A DNA stretch of 64,000 bases from Phycisphaerales bacterium (GTDB lineage: Bacteria; Planctomycetota; Phycisphaerae; Phycisphaerales; SM1A02), in contig JAQWPT010000001.1 of NCBI GenBank assembly GCA_029245245.1, positions 1 through 64,000 of the forward strand, given 5' to 3'. Numbering within the stretch: the first letter of the stretch is position 1; every line of letters begins with the position of its first letter. The notes below the pieces were generated by a model that did not search any database, was not told the DNA's origin, and worked only from the letters and a program-made list of their open reading frames with translations. Shown here piece by piece: positions 35,276 through 44,927 of this stretch. Made by a program: the position numbers and the translations under genes.

Positions 35276-37273
35276 ATGGCATCGAAGTACCGAACCGCTC
35301 CCAGTTCATCCACCAAGCTGCCTGGCGGCATTCCCTACATCATCGGGAACGAGGCCGCAGAGCGGTTCTCCTTCTACGGCATGAAGGGGATCCTCACCAT
35401 CTTCATGGCCCAGATGCTCGTCTTCATGCCCGGTGGTGTGCTGGAGGAGCAGATGGGCCCCAGCGAGGTGGTCAGTCGGTACCACCTGTTCGTCAGTGCC
35501 GTCTACATCACTCCTCTGTTCGGGGCGTTCATCGCGGATGCATTTCTCGGCAAGTACCTCACGATCATGCTGCTGTCGATCGTCTATTGCCTGGGGCATG
35601 GTGCACTGGCGTTGATGGGTACGGAGTGGCCCTTCCTGGATGAGCCGCTCAATCCCAGTTTCTTCCTCATGCTTGGGCTCATACTCATCTGTGTGGGCTC
35701 GGGAGGCATCAAGCCGTGCGTATCGGCTCACGTCGGCGACCAGTTCGGCGAGTCGAGTGCGAAGATATGGATGACCAAGATCTTCATGGTGTTCTACCTG
35801 TCGATCAACATCGGTGCGGCACTGTCGAATCTGGCGACCCCCTGGCTGCTGGAGCACCATGGCCCGCACTGGGCCTTCGGTGTGCCCGGCGTGCTCATGG
35901 CCATTGCGACCCTCATGTTCTGGATGGGACGCAACAAGTTCATCCACGTGCCACCAGGCGGCATGGACTTCATCCGTGAGGTGTTCAGTGCACGGGGGAT
36001 CAAGGCGCTGCTCAAACTCTCGATCATCTATGTCTTCGTGGCCGTCTTCTGGGCCCTGTTCGATCAGACCGGCTCGACCTGGATTCTGCAGGCCGAGGAC
36101 ATGAACCGGAACTGGCTTGGGATCGAGTGGCTGTCCTCCCAGCTTCAGTTCATCAATCCGGCGATGATCCTGATTCTGACGCCGCTCTTCGGGTGGGTGG
36201 TGTACCCGGCCATCGACAAGGTGTGGCCATTGACACCGATGCGCAAGATCAGCATCGGCTTCTTCATCATGGCGGGTGGATTTGCGATCATCGGTATTGC
36301 TCAGGACCTGATCGATGCCGGGGGCACGCCGTCGATCACCTGGCAGGTGGCCGCGTACGCGATCGTCACGACGGCCGAGGTGCTGGTCTCCATCACATGC
36401 CTCGAGTTCTCCTACACGCAGGCTCCACGCAAGATGAAGTCGATCGTCATGGGATTCTTCCTCGCGTCGGTGACGGTGGGGAACATCATCACGGGCATGG
36501 TCAGTACCGTCAGCATCATGCCGTCGGACATGGAGGTCGTCACCAAGGCGCACCAGCGGGTTGTGGCCTGGATGGGCAAACATGATGGCAAGGTGCCTGA
36601 CGAAGCGCAGGTCCAGAAACTGCTGGCCGGCCTGCACGTTCCGGAAGGGCTGCAGGAGCCGATCTACTCACTGACCGAATCCGGATTCTCAGTCGGCCTT
36701 CCGCTTGGTGAAGCGTCGGTGGAGGGGTATACCAGCGGCAATGTCTTCTATGACATCGAGGGGGCCAAGAGCCGAATGGAATGGCCTGCGATGGCCGAGC
36801 TCAATGGTGCTGCCGATCGGATCGAGTCCTTCTGGCGTGAGAATGATCGCCTGCCTTCAGGCGAGCAGGGGGCGGAGATTCTGAAGGGGTTGGATGATCC
36901 GTGGGATCATCCCCTCGTCTACCGGTTGATCAACCGCAACAACTTCTCCATCGGCAGTCCCGGTCCGAGTGATGATCTGCTTTCGCCATCGTCAGTCGTG
37001 CTCAATGGAACCGTGGAGTATCCATCGCTCCCGGAAGCTGACGATTCATGGCTGTCCCGTCGCAAGGCTGAACTTGGCATTGAAACCGCTGCGACCGGAT
37101 CTGGAGAAATCGTGCTGAGCCGCAACCATGAGGTTGGCGGACAGAATCGGTTCCAGGGTGCAGCCTTCTTCTGGTTCTTCACCTGGTTGATGCTCGGTAC
37201 GGCCGTCGTATTCGTCCCGGTCGCCTACCTCTACAAGCCGATGACCTACCTCATGAACGAGACGGACGACTGA
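35276..37273 (+). CDS. POT/PTR-family peptide transporter with large periplasmic insertion
   Basis: The product is 665 residues. ATG 35276 has an AGGAG site six bases upstream and is preferred to ATG 35258. POT signatures are clear: EAAERFSFYGMKGILTIFM holds the ExxER proton-coupling motif, then GGIKPCVSAHVGDQF and FYLSINIGAALSNL. The family imports di- and tripeptides with protons. Between helix 11 (about residue 415) and the last helix (about residue 630), a soluble segment of roughly 200 residues is inserted; its second half contains RLPSGEQGAEILKGLDDPWD and SIGSPGPSDD, which closely resembles the C-terminal domain of GspG pseudopilins, and its first half looks like a degenerate copy. It is an isolated gene. 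Confidence 0.85.
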   Translation: MASKYRTAPSSSTKLPGGIPYIIGNEAAERFSFYGMKGILTIFMAQMLVFMPGGVLEEQMGPSEVVSRYHLFVSAVYITPLFGAFIADAFLGKYLTIMLLSIVYCLGHGALALMGTEWPFLDEPLNPSFFLMLGLILICVGSGGIKPCVSAHVGDQFGESSAKIWMTKIFMVFYLSINIGAALSNLATPWLLEHHGPHWAFGVPGVLMAIATLMFWMGRNKFIHVPPGGMDFIREVFSARGIKALLKLSIIYVFVAVFWALFDQTGSTWILQAEDMNRNWLGIEWLSSQLQFINPAMILILTPLFGWVVYPAIDKVWPLTPMRKISIGFFIMAGGFAIIGIAQDLIDAGGTPSITWQVAAYAIVTTAEVLVSITCLEFSYTQAPRKMKSIVMGFFLASVTVGNIITGMVSTVSIMPSDMEVVTKAHQRVVAWMGKHDGKVPDEAQVQKLLAGLHVPEGLQEPIYSLTESGFSVGLPLGEASVEGYTSGNVFYDIEGAKSRMEWPAMAELNGAADRIESFWRENDRLPSGEQGAEILKGLDDPWDHPLVYRLINRNNFSIGSPGPSDDLLSPSSVVLNGTVEYPSLPEADDSWLSRRKAELGIETAATGSGEIVLSRNHEVGGQNRFQGAAFFWFFTWLMLGTAVVFVPVAYLYKPMTYLMNETDD

Positions 37274-37295
37274 TCCGGATCGGATCGCGGGCGGT

Positions 37296-38525
37296 TCAGG
37301 ATGCCGGTGGCTGGTCCGGCGTGTACGTCGGTGCCTGTGCCATGGGAATGAGCGCTCGCAGGGTGATGGCGTCTCCGCCATTGGGTGTCATCAGAATGAA
37401 TCGCCAGTTGGCATCATTCGTGGCCCGGGGGATCGCCACCTGGTCGTGCAGTCGGACCGAGCGATGCAGTCGACTGGGATCCACGTATCGAAGTTCGGTG
37501 GGGGTGGAAACCAGGTAGCGACCGCCGACGTCGCCGACGGCGGCAACCGCCTGATCGAGCAGGACGAAGGGAAGAGCATCTTCGCTTTCATCCGGGTTCC
37601 AGACGACGACCCGCCGTTCTCCGGGATGGTAGAAGATGAAGTTCTCGTACTCATTCGCCGACACGTCATGAATGACGGGATGCGCCGCGACTGCCTGTGA
37701 GGCCATCCTCGCTGTTCCCTTGGGCATGATGTTGATGTCCCGCAGGCTGCTGAGCATGGTCTCGGTTGACACGGTCTTCATCGTGGCGAGTTTCATCATT
37801 CCAGTTGATGAAACCCAGAATGCATAGAGCCGATCGTTCTGGTTGCTCCAGGAGGGGAAGTACCAGTTGCCCCCCTGGTTGTCGATGTCGAATTCGCGTC
37901 CGGATGCTCCCCTGATCACGAGCGTGAAGCCCGGTTCATTCACGGGACGACTGCACCAGGAAAGTTCGCCGTTGGGTCCGATGCAGCCGAAGGCGTTGAC
38001 GTCCCCGTTCTTGACCAGCCATTCGATCTCGCCCGATACCCAGTCGACCTTGCCGATGTCGCGAACGCCATCGGGCAGTGGGGCTTCGACAAGGAAGCCT
38101 TTCGCATCGGCGGATCGTCCCAGCAGCAGCGGCGGTGAGAGCCGGTAGGCCATTGTGCAGTCGCCAGTGGCCTGGTTGAGCCGCCAGACCTCGATGCCGG
38201 TTCCAAGTGGTGACGGTGCGCCGGGTTCGGCGAGCCGTGTCGGTGCTTCCGGTGACAGCCCAGTGGATGTCGCGACGTATCGGCTGTCGGGGCTGACGAT
38301 GGGGAGGAGAAACTGATCGTATGGGATGTCGCAGAGATTCTGCAGGTTGGCTCTGAAGCGAATCGCTTCCGTGCCTCCTCGCTGCATCTCCTGCTGGGCA
38401 ATCTCGTACAGGCGCTTTTGCGCCTCCGGTCGCATGGTGTTCGTCTTGGGTGGTATGAGTGACGAGACGCAGCCGGTCAGTGCCATGATTGCGACGAGGG
38501 ACAGGATGAGGCGGGTGTATGCCAT
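37296..38525 (-). CDS. Lipoprotein at the end of the T2SS cluster
   Basis: The product is 409 residues with a signal peptide ending in lipobox LTGC (Cys19). The mature protein is beta-rich, with recurring strands of the form YVATSTGL, GIEVWRLN and RRVVVWNPDE that suggest a WD40- or YncE-like propeller of about seven blades. It begins eight bases after the gspD stop, so it belongs to the T2SS operon. A lipoprotein there could act as a pilotin or a secretin accessory, but no pilotin family is recognised and the size is unusual for one. Confidence 0.7.
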   Translation of the reverse strand: MAYTRLILSLVAIMALTGCVSSLIPPKTNTMRPEAQKRLYEIAQQEMQRGGTEAIRFRANLQNLCDIPYDQFLLPIVSPDSRYVATSTGLSPEAPTRLAEPGAPSPLGTGIEVWRLNQATGDCTMAYRLSPPLLLGRSADAKGFLVEAPLPDGVRDIGKVDWVSGEIEWLVKNGDVNAFGCIGPNGELSWCSRPVNEPGFTLVIRGASGREFDIDNQGGNWYFPSWSNQNDRLYAFWVSSTGMMKLATMKTVSTETMLSSLRDINIMPKGTARMASQAVAAHPVIHDVSANEYENFIFYHPGERRVVVWNPDESEDALPFVLLDQAVAAVGDVGGRYLVSTPTELRYVDPSRLHRSVRLHDQVAIPRATNDANWRFILMTPNGGDAITLRALIPMAQAPTYTPDQPPAS

Positions 38526-38533
38526 GAGAGGTA

Positions 38534-41308
38534 TCAGTTGGCGTCGATATCGATCATGTCGATCTTGTCGCTGTCGATCTCGGTCTGCTTCGGGTCCTGA
38601 TCGGGAAGCACCACGTCGCCATCATCAACAGCCTTCGTGGCATTGTTGAGGTTCTGTCCGGCGATGCGCTCGTTGATCTTGAGGTCCAGCGTCTCCTGAT
38701 TGGCAAGCTGCTCGGCCAGCGGCCGGGAGACCTCTTCAAGTCGAATGAGGTCTTCGCGGTTGAAGTTGTCGTAGTTGTCGTCGGGATTCTGAACCACGGA
38801 AGGCGTGATGAAAGCGAGCAGTTCGTTGCGCTCCATCGTTTCATCGGTGTACTTGAAGAGTTCGCCGATGATGGGAATGTCACCCAGCAGCGGAATCTTC
38901 GACTTGAACTGTCGTTCGCTTTCCTTGAGCAGGCCGCCGATGACGACGGTCTGACCATCAAGCACGATGACGTGGCTGTTGACCTGCTTCCTTGAGAAGA
39001 CATCGGCAGTGGTTGTGTTGCTGCCAACCTGTGTTTTGCCAATGATGTCGGACAACTGCAGGCTGATCTCCAGGTCGACCGTGCCTTCCTGGGTGATGCG
39101 TGGGCGGACGTTCAGGAAGACGCCGACATCCCTGTATTCGAACTGGGTGTTCAGCGAGTTGCCGCCGGCAAGGTCGGTGGTGTTGCTGGTGGGAATGGGA
39201 ACTTCCTTGCCGGAGAAGAAGACGGCTTCCTCGTTGTCGGCGGTGAAGACCCGTGGTTCCTGGATGATTCGGGTGTTGGTCACCTGGGCCAATGCTTCGA
39301 TGATCACTCGCACGTCGAAGGTGTTGATGTTCAATGTCGACGTCGTCGTGCCGTTGAGCAGCTCGCCGAGAAAGTCTGTCACGGTTGCGGTCATCGAGTT
39401 GCCGAGTCCGTCGGCGAGGCCGCCGCCCCAGTACTGGCCGCCGACATCGTCGGATTGTGTTGCTCCCGCACCGTACTTGAATCCGAAGTTCAACTGGTCC
39501 GTGATATCAACCTCGACCACGGTGGCCGAGAGCAGGACCTGCCGGCGAGGCCGGTCGAAGCTTTCGATCAGATTGACCATGGGTTCAAGGAAGGATTGCG
39601 GAGCCAGCACGGCCAGTGCGTTCTGTCGGACGATCGGAACGATTCGGACCTTGCCGATGAGCGAGGATTCCGGTGACTGTTCGTCATCTTCGCTGCCTCG
39701 CTGCCAGGGGAAGTTCAGTTCCTGGCCAGTGGTCGTGGTGTTCTGTACGCCGGCGCCGGTGCTGGTACCGGAGGGAGATTCGAAACCTTCTCCGCTGAGC
39801 CCGGTATCGGGCCTGGGAATGGATACGTTGGTTCCGGGCTTTGACAGCAGCACGTTCAATTCCTCGGAGAGTTCGACAGCCCGCGCGTACTTGAGCTGGA
39901 TGATCCGGGGAACACCGACGTTGCTTGGTTGATCGAGTTCCTGAATGATCGAGGAGATGAAGTCGAAGGATTCAACGGTCTTGGCGAGTACGAGCAGCGC
40001 ATTCTTGTCCGGGTAGGCGTCGATCGAGTAGATGCCGGAGATGGCCTGGGTCGCGTTTGCTCGCTGGTTGTTCTGTCCTCCGCCTCTGGACGAGCCGCCG
40101 CTGCTGCCGCCTTCGCCAAGAACCTCCTCCAGCAATGACTTGATCTTCAGCGGATCGGTGTACTTGAGCACGAAGAGACGGGACGTACCGGCGGAGCGGG
40201 GAAGATCCCATTCGGTGCCGATGAGGGTTGCGATCTCTTCCATGATGCCCGGCTCGGTCTGCACGGTTACCGCGTTCTGCTGCACGCTGACAGTCAGGCG
40301 CAGTTCGATGCCCGTGTCGCTGCTGGACGCGCCGGTCCTGTTGCTGGACCCCTGGCTCCGAGTGTTCCGCTGGTTGGTACTGGTGCCGGTGCTTCGTCGG
40401 CTGGAACTCGTGGAGGTTCCGCCGGAGAAGAGGTCCTCGATGTTCGTGGCGATCTCATTGGCATCTGCCCACTTCAGCCGGAAGGTGTGCATTCGGCGGT
40501 TCAGCCACTTCTGGTCGAGCTCACGGATGATCTTGTCGTATTGCTGGCAGAGACCGATGTCGCCGAGCACGATGATCTGGTTTGAGAGTTCATCCACCCA
40601 GACCTCGGCATACTGCGGCTTCATCTCAGAGATCTTGTCCGCAATCTCGCCCGCGTCGCTGACGGTGACGGGAAAGATTTTCATCACGATGGTGCCGCGG
40701 TCCTTGCGGTCACGGATGTCCACCGCGGCATCAAGGACTGGGATGTCACTCATCTCGTCGGTGATCGTCGTGAGATCAAGTTTGGTGAGAATGATCAACT
40801 GTGGTCGTTCGATCACGGCGATGCCGTTCATGCGCAGGGCGCTGAAGAGCATGTCGAGGGCTTCACGTTTCTCGATGGGCTCATCGACGATGACCGTGAT
40901 CTTCCCGCCGGTGGAGCCGATGCCGATGCCGGAGCCATCCAGTTTCAGGGGCATCACGATCTTGCCGGTGATCTTGGCGAGCCAGGGGACGATTTCCTTG
41001 ATCTCGACGTTGTCGAAGGCGAAGTTGATCTTGCCTTCCGGGATCGGCCGCCGGTTGAGATGGGCCTGCTCGATGGGTTCGAGCACGCTGGAGGGTCGAT
41101 AGCCGTCGGCGTTGCGAGAGTTGATCGGCTCGGCCACCGGCAGTTCATTCGCCGGTTCCGGATTTGATTCGTTCGTCTCTTCGGGGAGCGCCTCCGGCGG
41201 AGCTTCGGGTGCAGGACGGCCGTCCTCCTGGGCCCACGAGGAGTCCGCAAGGCCGCAGGTCAGCAGGAGAGGAAGGAGAAATGCGATGTTGATCTTGTTG
41301 CGTGCCAC
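38534..41308 (-). CDS. gspD: T2SS secretin GspD
   Basis: The product is 924 residues from a GTG at 41308 that begins a good signal peptide (ends SSWAQ); the frame continues back to a TTG at 41347. A Pro/Glu-rich stretch is followed by N0-type (NVEIKEIVPWLAK) and several N1-type ring domains with Ser/Gly/Asn-rich loops (about residues 300-340 and 415-435). The secretin core has FGFKYGAG, VPIPTSN, DVGVFLNVRPRI and the signature VIGGLLKESER followed by KIPLLGDIPIIGELF. It forms the outer-membrane exit channel of the T2SS. The C-terminal tail of about 100 residues is charged. It lies 99 bases after the gspC-like gene. Confidence 0.93.
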   Translation of the reverse strand: MARNKINIAFLLPLLLTCGLADSSWAQEDGRPAPEAPPEALPEETNESNPEPANELPVAEPINSRNADGYRPSSVLEPIEQAHLNRRPIPEGKINFAFDNVEIKEIVPWLAKITGKIVMPLKLDGSGIGIGSTGGKITVIVDEPIEKREALDMLFSALRMNGIAVIERPQLIILTKLDLTTITDEMSDIPVLDAAVDIRDRKDRGTIVMKIFPVTVSDAGEIADKISEMKPQYAEVWVDELSNQIIVLGDIGLCQQYDKIIRELDQKWLNRRMHTFRLKWADANEIATNIEDLFSGGTSTSSSRRSTGTSTNQRNTRSQGSSNRTGASSSDTGIELRLTVSVQQNAVTVQTEPGIMEEIATLIGTEWDLPRSAGTSRLFVLKYTDPLKIKSLLEEVLGEGGSSGGSSRGGGQNNQRANATQAISGIYSIDAYPDKNALLVLAKTVESFDFISSIIQELDQPSNVGVPRIIQLKYARAVELSEELNVLLSKPGTNVSIPRPDTGLSGEGFESPSGTSTGAGVQNTTTTGQELNFPWQRGSEDDEQSPESSLIGKVRIVPIVRQNALAVLAPQSFLEPMVNLIESFDRPRRQVLLSATVVEVDITDQLNFGFKYGAGATQSDDVGGQYWGGGLADGLGNSMTATVTDFLGELLNGTTTSTLNINTFDVRVIIEALAQVTNTRIIQEPRVFTADNEEAVFFSGKEVPIPTSNTTDLAGGNSLNTQFEYRDVGVFLNVRPRITQEGTVDLEISLQLSDIIGKTQVGSNTTTADVFSRKQVNSHVIVLDGQTVVIGGLLKESERQFKSKIPLLGDIPIIGELFKYTDETMERNELLAFITPSVVQNPDDNYDNFNREDLIRLEEVSRPLAEQLANQETLDLKINERIAGQNLNNATKAVDDGDVVLPDQDPKQTEIDSDKIDMIDIDAN

Positions 41309-41407
41309 GTCAATCTTCTCGAGGGGTGCCAACGGTGAGTGGGGCAAGGCCCGGATGGGTCAACGAATGATCCGTGCCGACTATTCCATGTACAGGTGCC
41401 TGGTTCT

Positions 41408-42280
41408 TCATTTCGCTTCTCCGGGATCGCCTGCCACCGGGGCTGGTGCCAGTTCCGCCTCCGGGGTCACCGGGCTTTCTTGATCAACTTCGGTGCCCGC
41501 ATCATTGGCAGGCTCCAGTGGTGGGGCTTCAAGACCACGTTCCACTTCATCGGGTGCGATTGTGCCGGAATCGAGTGCGGGCGTCTCGCTCGCCTTGGTG
41601 TCGTCAAAGGGAGCGTCGACCCCTTCGATCTTCGGCGGGCATGGTTCACCCATGTGCTCGTGGTGTTCTTCGGAGATGTCCTCAAGCACGCCATCGGGCA
41701 TCTTGATGCTGGGGGGCATGTCGGCGAAGGGCGTGCTGTCCATGTCGATCAGCGCTACCTCGTAGGGCCCACCACCCTGGTAGTTGACCGTGATGCCACG
41801 CGGTGGATTGGTCGAAACCACATTGATGTCATCGTGGCTGTCGCCGATCTTCAGGCGGGTCAGCGGATCGCCGTCGCTGGCCTTCTCCTTGAACCATGCT
41901 TCGTCGCCGAGAATGGCCACGAGCTTGGGCCCGGTGTAATTCGGCGGGTACCTCGGGGGAGGTGGTGGCGGGGGCGGCTTGTCTTCTTCTTCCGTCTTTG
42001 GCGGAGGCGGTGGCGGAGGCGGGGGAGGCTTCCGCTTGATGTCCGGGGTGTAGAAGAACGATCTCCCATTGAACCGATCCACATCGGTTTCCATGTTCGA
42101 CTGGTGCCTGGCCAGCAACTTGTCCATCGAGTCGTTCGGTTCCGGAGATCCGAGCATGATGGTGGAACCGGAGCGGTAGAGGCCCGGCGTCATGACCACC
42201 AGGAAGATCACGATCAGGGCAAGGGCTGCAATGCTGAAGTTCAGCGGATTGAGCATGGAAGTGTTGCGGTTGGGTTTCAT
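41408..42280 (-). CDS. GspC/PilP-like inner-membrane protein with polyproline linker
   Basis: The product is 290 residues from ATG 42280, which overlaps the gspM-like stop; an ATG at 42295 is less likely. One membrane helix (about residues 15-37) is followed by a linker with two polyproline runs of ten and eight prolines, then a small beta domain with GPKLVAILGDEAWF, RLKIGD and GITVNYQGG that matches the homology region of GspC and PilP, which docks on the secretin. An acidic Pro/Glu tail of about 90 residues follows. The position between gspM and gspD supports this role. The polyproline probably acts as a rigid periplasmic spacer, as in TonB. Confidence 0.7.
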   Translation of the reverse strand: MKPNRNTSMLNPLNFSIAALALIVIFLVVMTPGLYRSGSTIMLGSPEPNDSMDKLLARHQSNMETDVDRFNGRSFFYTPDIKRKPPPPPPPPPPKTEEEDKPPPPPPPPRYPPNYTGPKLVAILGDEAWFKEKASDGDPLTRLKIGDSHDDINVVSTNPPRGITVNYQGGGPYEVALIDMDSTPFADMPPSIKMPDGVLEDISEEHHEHMGEPCPPKIEGVDAPFDDTKASETPALDSGTIAPDEVERGLEAPPLEPANDAGTEVDQESPVTPEAELAPAPVAGDPGEAK

Positions 42281-42855
42281 CGCGATCGCACCCATGCTTC
42301 AAGAGAAATCCGGGTTCGTACCTGCTTGTTGCCGGCCTTGTCGATGCGGATGTTGGTGACGGACTCGATGCCGGGGTGGGACTCCAACTCCGAGATGATC
42401 TGGATCGCATTTCCGGCCGACGAGGAGAAGTCGAGTTCGCCCTTGACTCGTTCGATCTTTTCTCCGGCCTGAGCAATGCCGGGGAGCACGCTGGCTTTGA
42501 TGGCATTGCTCTGCGCCTGGTAGAACGTGTCGTTCTTGACTCCATGTCGTGACAGGATGTCCTGCACGATCTCGATGAGAGCGAGCGAACCATCCGCCTT
42601 GCGGTCCGGAAGCACGATGCTGCCGTAGGTCAGGGCGGCATTCTGGGAGCGGGCATCAAGGGACACCGAGTTGCTGGTTCGTTCCAGGTTCGACTCCATG
42701 CGATCAGCGGTCTCGGCCCAGGCCGTGCTGGAGGGATCCAGGATCTGCGCCCAGATGAGGAAGGCGAGCAGGAATACGCACGCTCCGAGAACCCACTGCC
42801 AGACGGGTTCGAGTCCGCGGAATCGATCGATCTGTCGGGAGGCATCGAGTTTCAT
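42277..42855 (-). CDS. GspM/PilO-like T2SS protein
   Basis: The product is 192 residues. One membrane helix (about residues 18-38) is followed by a short helical stretch and a ferredoxin-like domain (GELDFSSSAGNAIQIISELE, then ITNIRID-like strands ending ISLEAWVR). This bitopic layout is that of GspM/PilO, the inner-membrane platform partner of GspL/PilN. Four-base overlaps join it to gspL and the gspC-like gene. Confidence 0.75.
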   Translation of the reverse strand: MKLDASRQIDRFRGLEPVWQWVLGACVFLLAFLIWAQILDPSSTAWAETADRMESNLERTSNSVSLDARSQNAALTYGSIVLPDRKADGSLALIEIVQDILSRHGVKNDTFYQAQSNAIKASVLPGIAQAGEKIERVKGELDFSSSAGNAIQIISELESHPGIESVTNIRIDKAGNKQVRTRISLEAWVRSR

Positions 42856-44786
42856 GAGCCATCCCCACGCTGGAGTTCACGCATGTGCTTCAGAATCAGG
42901 TTGAACTCGTTCTTCATGCGGGCCTTGGCTTCCGGGTCCCTTGAGCGTTTTCTGGCTTGCGCGATCTCCTGCAACTTGATCTTTGCTTCACCAAGGGTGA
43001 AGGCCTGGATCTGTTCCTCGCTCAGCGGTTCCGGGTCCGTCCCGGTTGGAACGGAGGAAAGGTCACCGGCCCGGTCGTCCGCGTCGCCCCGGGAGGAGAA
43101 GCCCTCGGCACTGGTGCGAGGGCTCCTGGAGGAGCTGCCTGTGCGAGTGGGAGCTGTCGCTGTTCGTTCGGTGGCGGCGGGTTCGCTCGCTGGCGAAGGC
43201 GGCGCCGACAGTCCGCGGTCGGCGGGCGAGGACGAACTGCCGCGGTCGAACGGTGTTGATGTCGAACTGGCCACGGCCGTGGTGCCGTCGAGCCAGTTTC
43301 CGTCGGCATCCTGGCCGCTCTTGCGTTCGGAGAGTGTCCACGTGGCGAAATCCTGCTGCAGTGCGTATCCGGGGCGATACTGGGGTCGCTTCACCGTTGC
43401 ACTGATGTCGAAGGATCGATTTCCGAAGGTCTCGGAATCCTCCCATCGCAGTGTGACATCGGAGAAGACGCCGGAGTCCTGAAGCATCGCCTTCATGCGT
43501 GTGGCCAGTGCGGCGGATTCTTCTTCGCTGCTGGGCATGGCCATGCCCTGGATGCGGACAGGTTCGCCGTAGCCGAGTCGGATGGAATCGACCTCGATTC
43601 CCTCGGGTGTGTTCGATGCGATGTCGGCGAGCAACTTGGACATGGGCCACGCTTCACTCATCAGTGCGCCGTACATGACCTGCTGATCCCGGTTGTCTTC
43701 GTAGGTCTTGACCTGTTCTCCCAGACCCGGGTGCAGTATCGAGAGCATGGCCACCCGTGTGCCATGGAAGGCCATGGGGCCGATGGCCAGCAGGCAGACG
43801 GCAAGAAGCACGAGAGCGACTGCGACCTCAACGGATGAGAGCCGCCTGGTTGCGAACTCGCCGAGGCTCGGGGTTTCCTCGGGCAGGCTGTGCTGGAACA
43901 TGGTCAGGGGGGCGAGGTCGTCGCTCATGGCCAGTGCCGCACCAGCTGCGATACCCCAGGTATCGAGCCACGCCTGGTCCATCTCGCAGCCACGCAGGCG
44001 TTCCTGCATCGATTCCAGGACGGACTTGGGCAGTTGGAGCGTGCGTGGTGTAGTGGCGTCGCCAAGTCCAGCGGAGGCTTCCATTGCGATGTTGCGTGAA
44101 GATTCCGGCGTGCTTCCGGCCTGCAGCGCCGTTTCCATGAGCAGTTGATCGATGCACTCCCGGCTCGTGGCGGAGTCGGGCAGGTGCGCCTTGGTCGCTC
44201 GGACATGAACGCGTTCCTGCTGGGCCATCACCATGGTGACGGTGCCGTCTTCGCGATCCACCCACAGGGTGGGTGCCTTGGGGTGCAGGTTGCCGACCAG
44301 TGAGCACATCGCTGCGACATCGGGGATGTAGAGCGGTGCAGGTTCCAGGTCGGGCCCGATGAAGTCGGAGGTCTCCGGCCATGCAAGGACCAGCCCGGTG
44401 CGGGTTGTCGCATGAGCAGGGGCCGGCAGCATGGCTGCGGCCGTTCGGAACATCGGGGCGGTGCCGAGCAACTTGGATTCCGCCTGCAGTTGCAGGGCTT
44501 CATCCAACTGGTCGGGTTCCGCATTGGGAAGGCTGCAGGTGCGGCAGATGATGGATGATCCTGGAACAACGACTCGAACCATGTTCGTGTTGCCGGCCTC
44601 GACCCAGTCCTTGAGGCCCTGTGTATCACCGGCATCGAACGTGGTAGCCGATGTGATGGTCACGCCGTCAATGGGATCGATACCGGCATGGAGACAGGCC
44701 CACTGCCTGCCTTGTCGGTGAAGGATTGAGATCCTGGTGCCCGGAATGTCTAGGTGTTCTGTCTGCGTCACGTTCGTACCGGTCAT
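42852..44786 (-). CDS. GspL-like protein (PilM plus PilN in one chain)
   Basis: The product is 644 residues. The first 335 form an actin-like PilM/GspL cytoplasmic domain (VRVVVPGSSIICRTCSLP, then ALQLQAESKLLG and a C-terminal WGIAAGAALA). A membrane helix (about residues 345-365) leads to a PilN-like ferredoxin domain (TPEGIEVDSIRLGYGEPVRI, then LRWEDSETFGNRSFDISATV). The final 170 residues, rich in Ser, Thr, Arg and Pro, appear disordered and end in a helix. It should link the GspE ATPase to the inner-membrane platform. It lies 141 bases after gspK, in the only large gap of the cluster. Confidence 0.8.
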   Translation of the reverse strand: MTGTNVTQTEHLDIPGTRISILHRQGRQWACLHAGIDPIDGVTITSATTFDAGDTQGLKDWVEAGNTNMVRVVVPGSSIICRTCSLPNAEPDQLDEALQLQAESKLLGTAPMFRTAAAMLPAPAHATTRTGLVLAWPETSDFIGPDLEPAPLYIPDVAAMCSLVGNLHPKAPTLWVDREDGTVTMVMAQQERVHVRATKAHLPDSATSRECIDQLLMETALQAGSTPESSRNIAMEASAGLGDATTPRTLQLPKSVLESMQERLRGCEMDQAWLDTWGIAAGAALAMSDDLAPLTMFQHSLPEETPSLGEFATRRLSSVEVAVALVLLAVCLLAIGPMAFHGTRVAMLSILHPGLGEQVKTYEDNRDQQVMYGALMSEAWPMSKLLADIASNTPEGIEVDSIRLGYGEPVRIQGMAMPSSEEESAALATRMKAMLQDSGVFSDVTLRWEDSETFGNRSFDISATVKRPQYRPGYALQQDFATWTLSERKSGQDADGNWLDGTTAVASSTSTPFDRGSSSSPADRGLSAPPSPASEPAATERTATAPTRTGSSSRSPRTSAEGFSSRGDADDRAGDLSSVPTGTDPEPLSEEQIQAFTLGEAKIKLQEIAQARKRSRDPEAKARMKNEFNLILKHMRELQRGDGS

Positions 44787-44927
44787 GCCCTCTGGGGGCT
44801 GTAAGAATAGCGAAATCCCCGTTTTTTGGGGCTGTCAGGAGTCATGTGGGGTTCCTGGAGTGCTTGGTGAATATGAAGAGGGCAAAAGTGGCCTTTCAAG
44901 CCCCGTAAAGGGGGTATTTTGCCTTCC
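44787..44927 (-). other. Gap with hairpins between gspK and gspL
   Basis: This 141-base gap separates the pseudopilin half of the cluster from the platform half. Read on the minus strand it holds CCCC/GGGG hairpins and a possible promoter (TTGAAA, 17 bases, TCATAT), so gspLMCD may have its own start of transcription. I see no gene or known riboswitch in it. Confidence 0.35.

Noticed and set aside
44787-44927. Possible c-di-GMP riboswitch between gspK and gspL
   Set aside because: A GGCAAA-like start and GAAAGGCC are present, but the conserved core spacing and the tetraloop receptor do not match.
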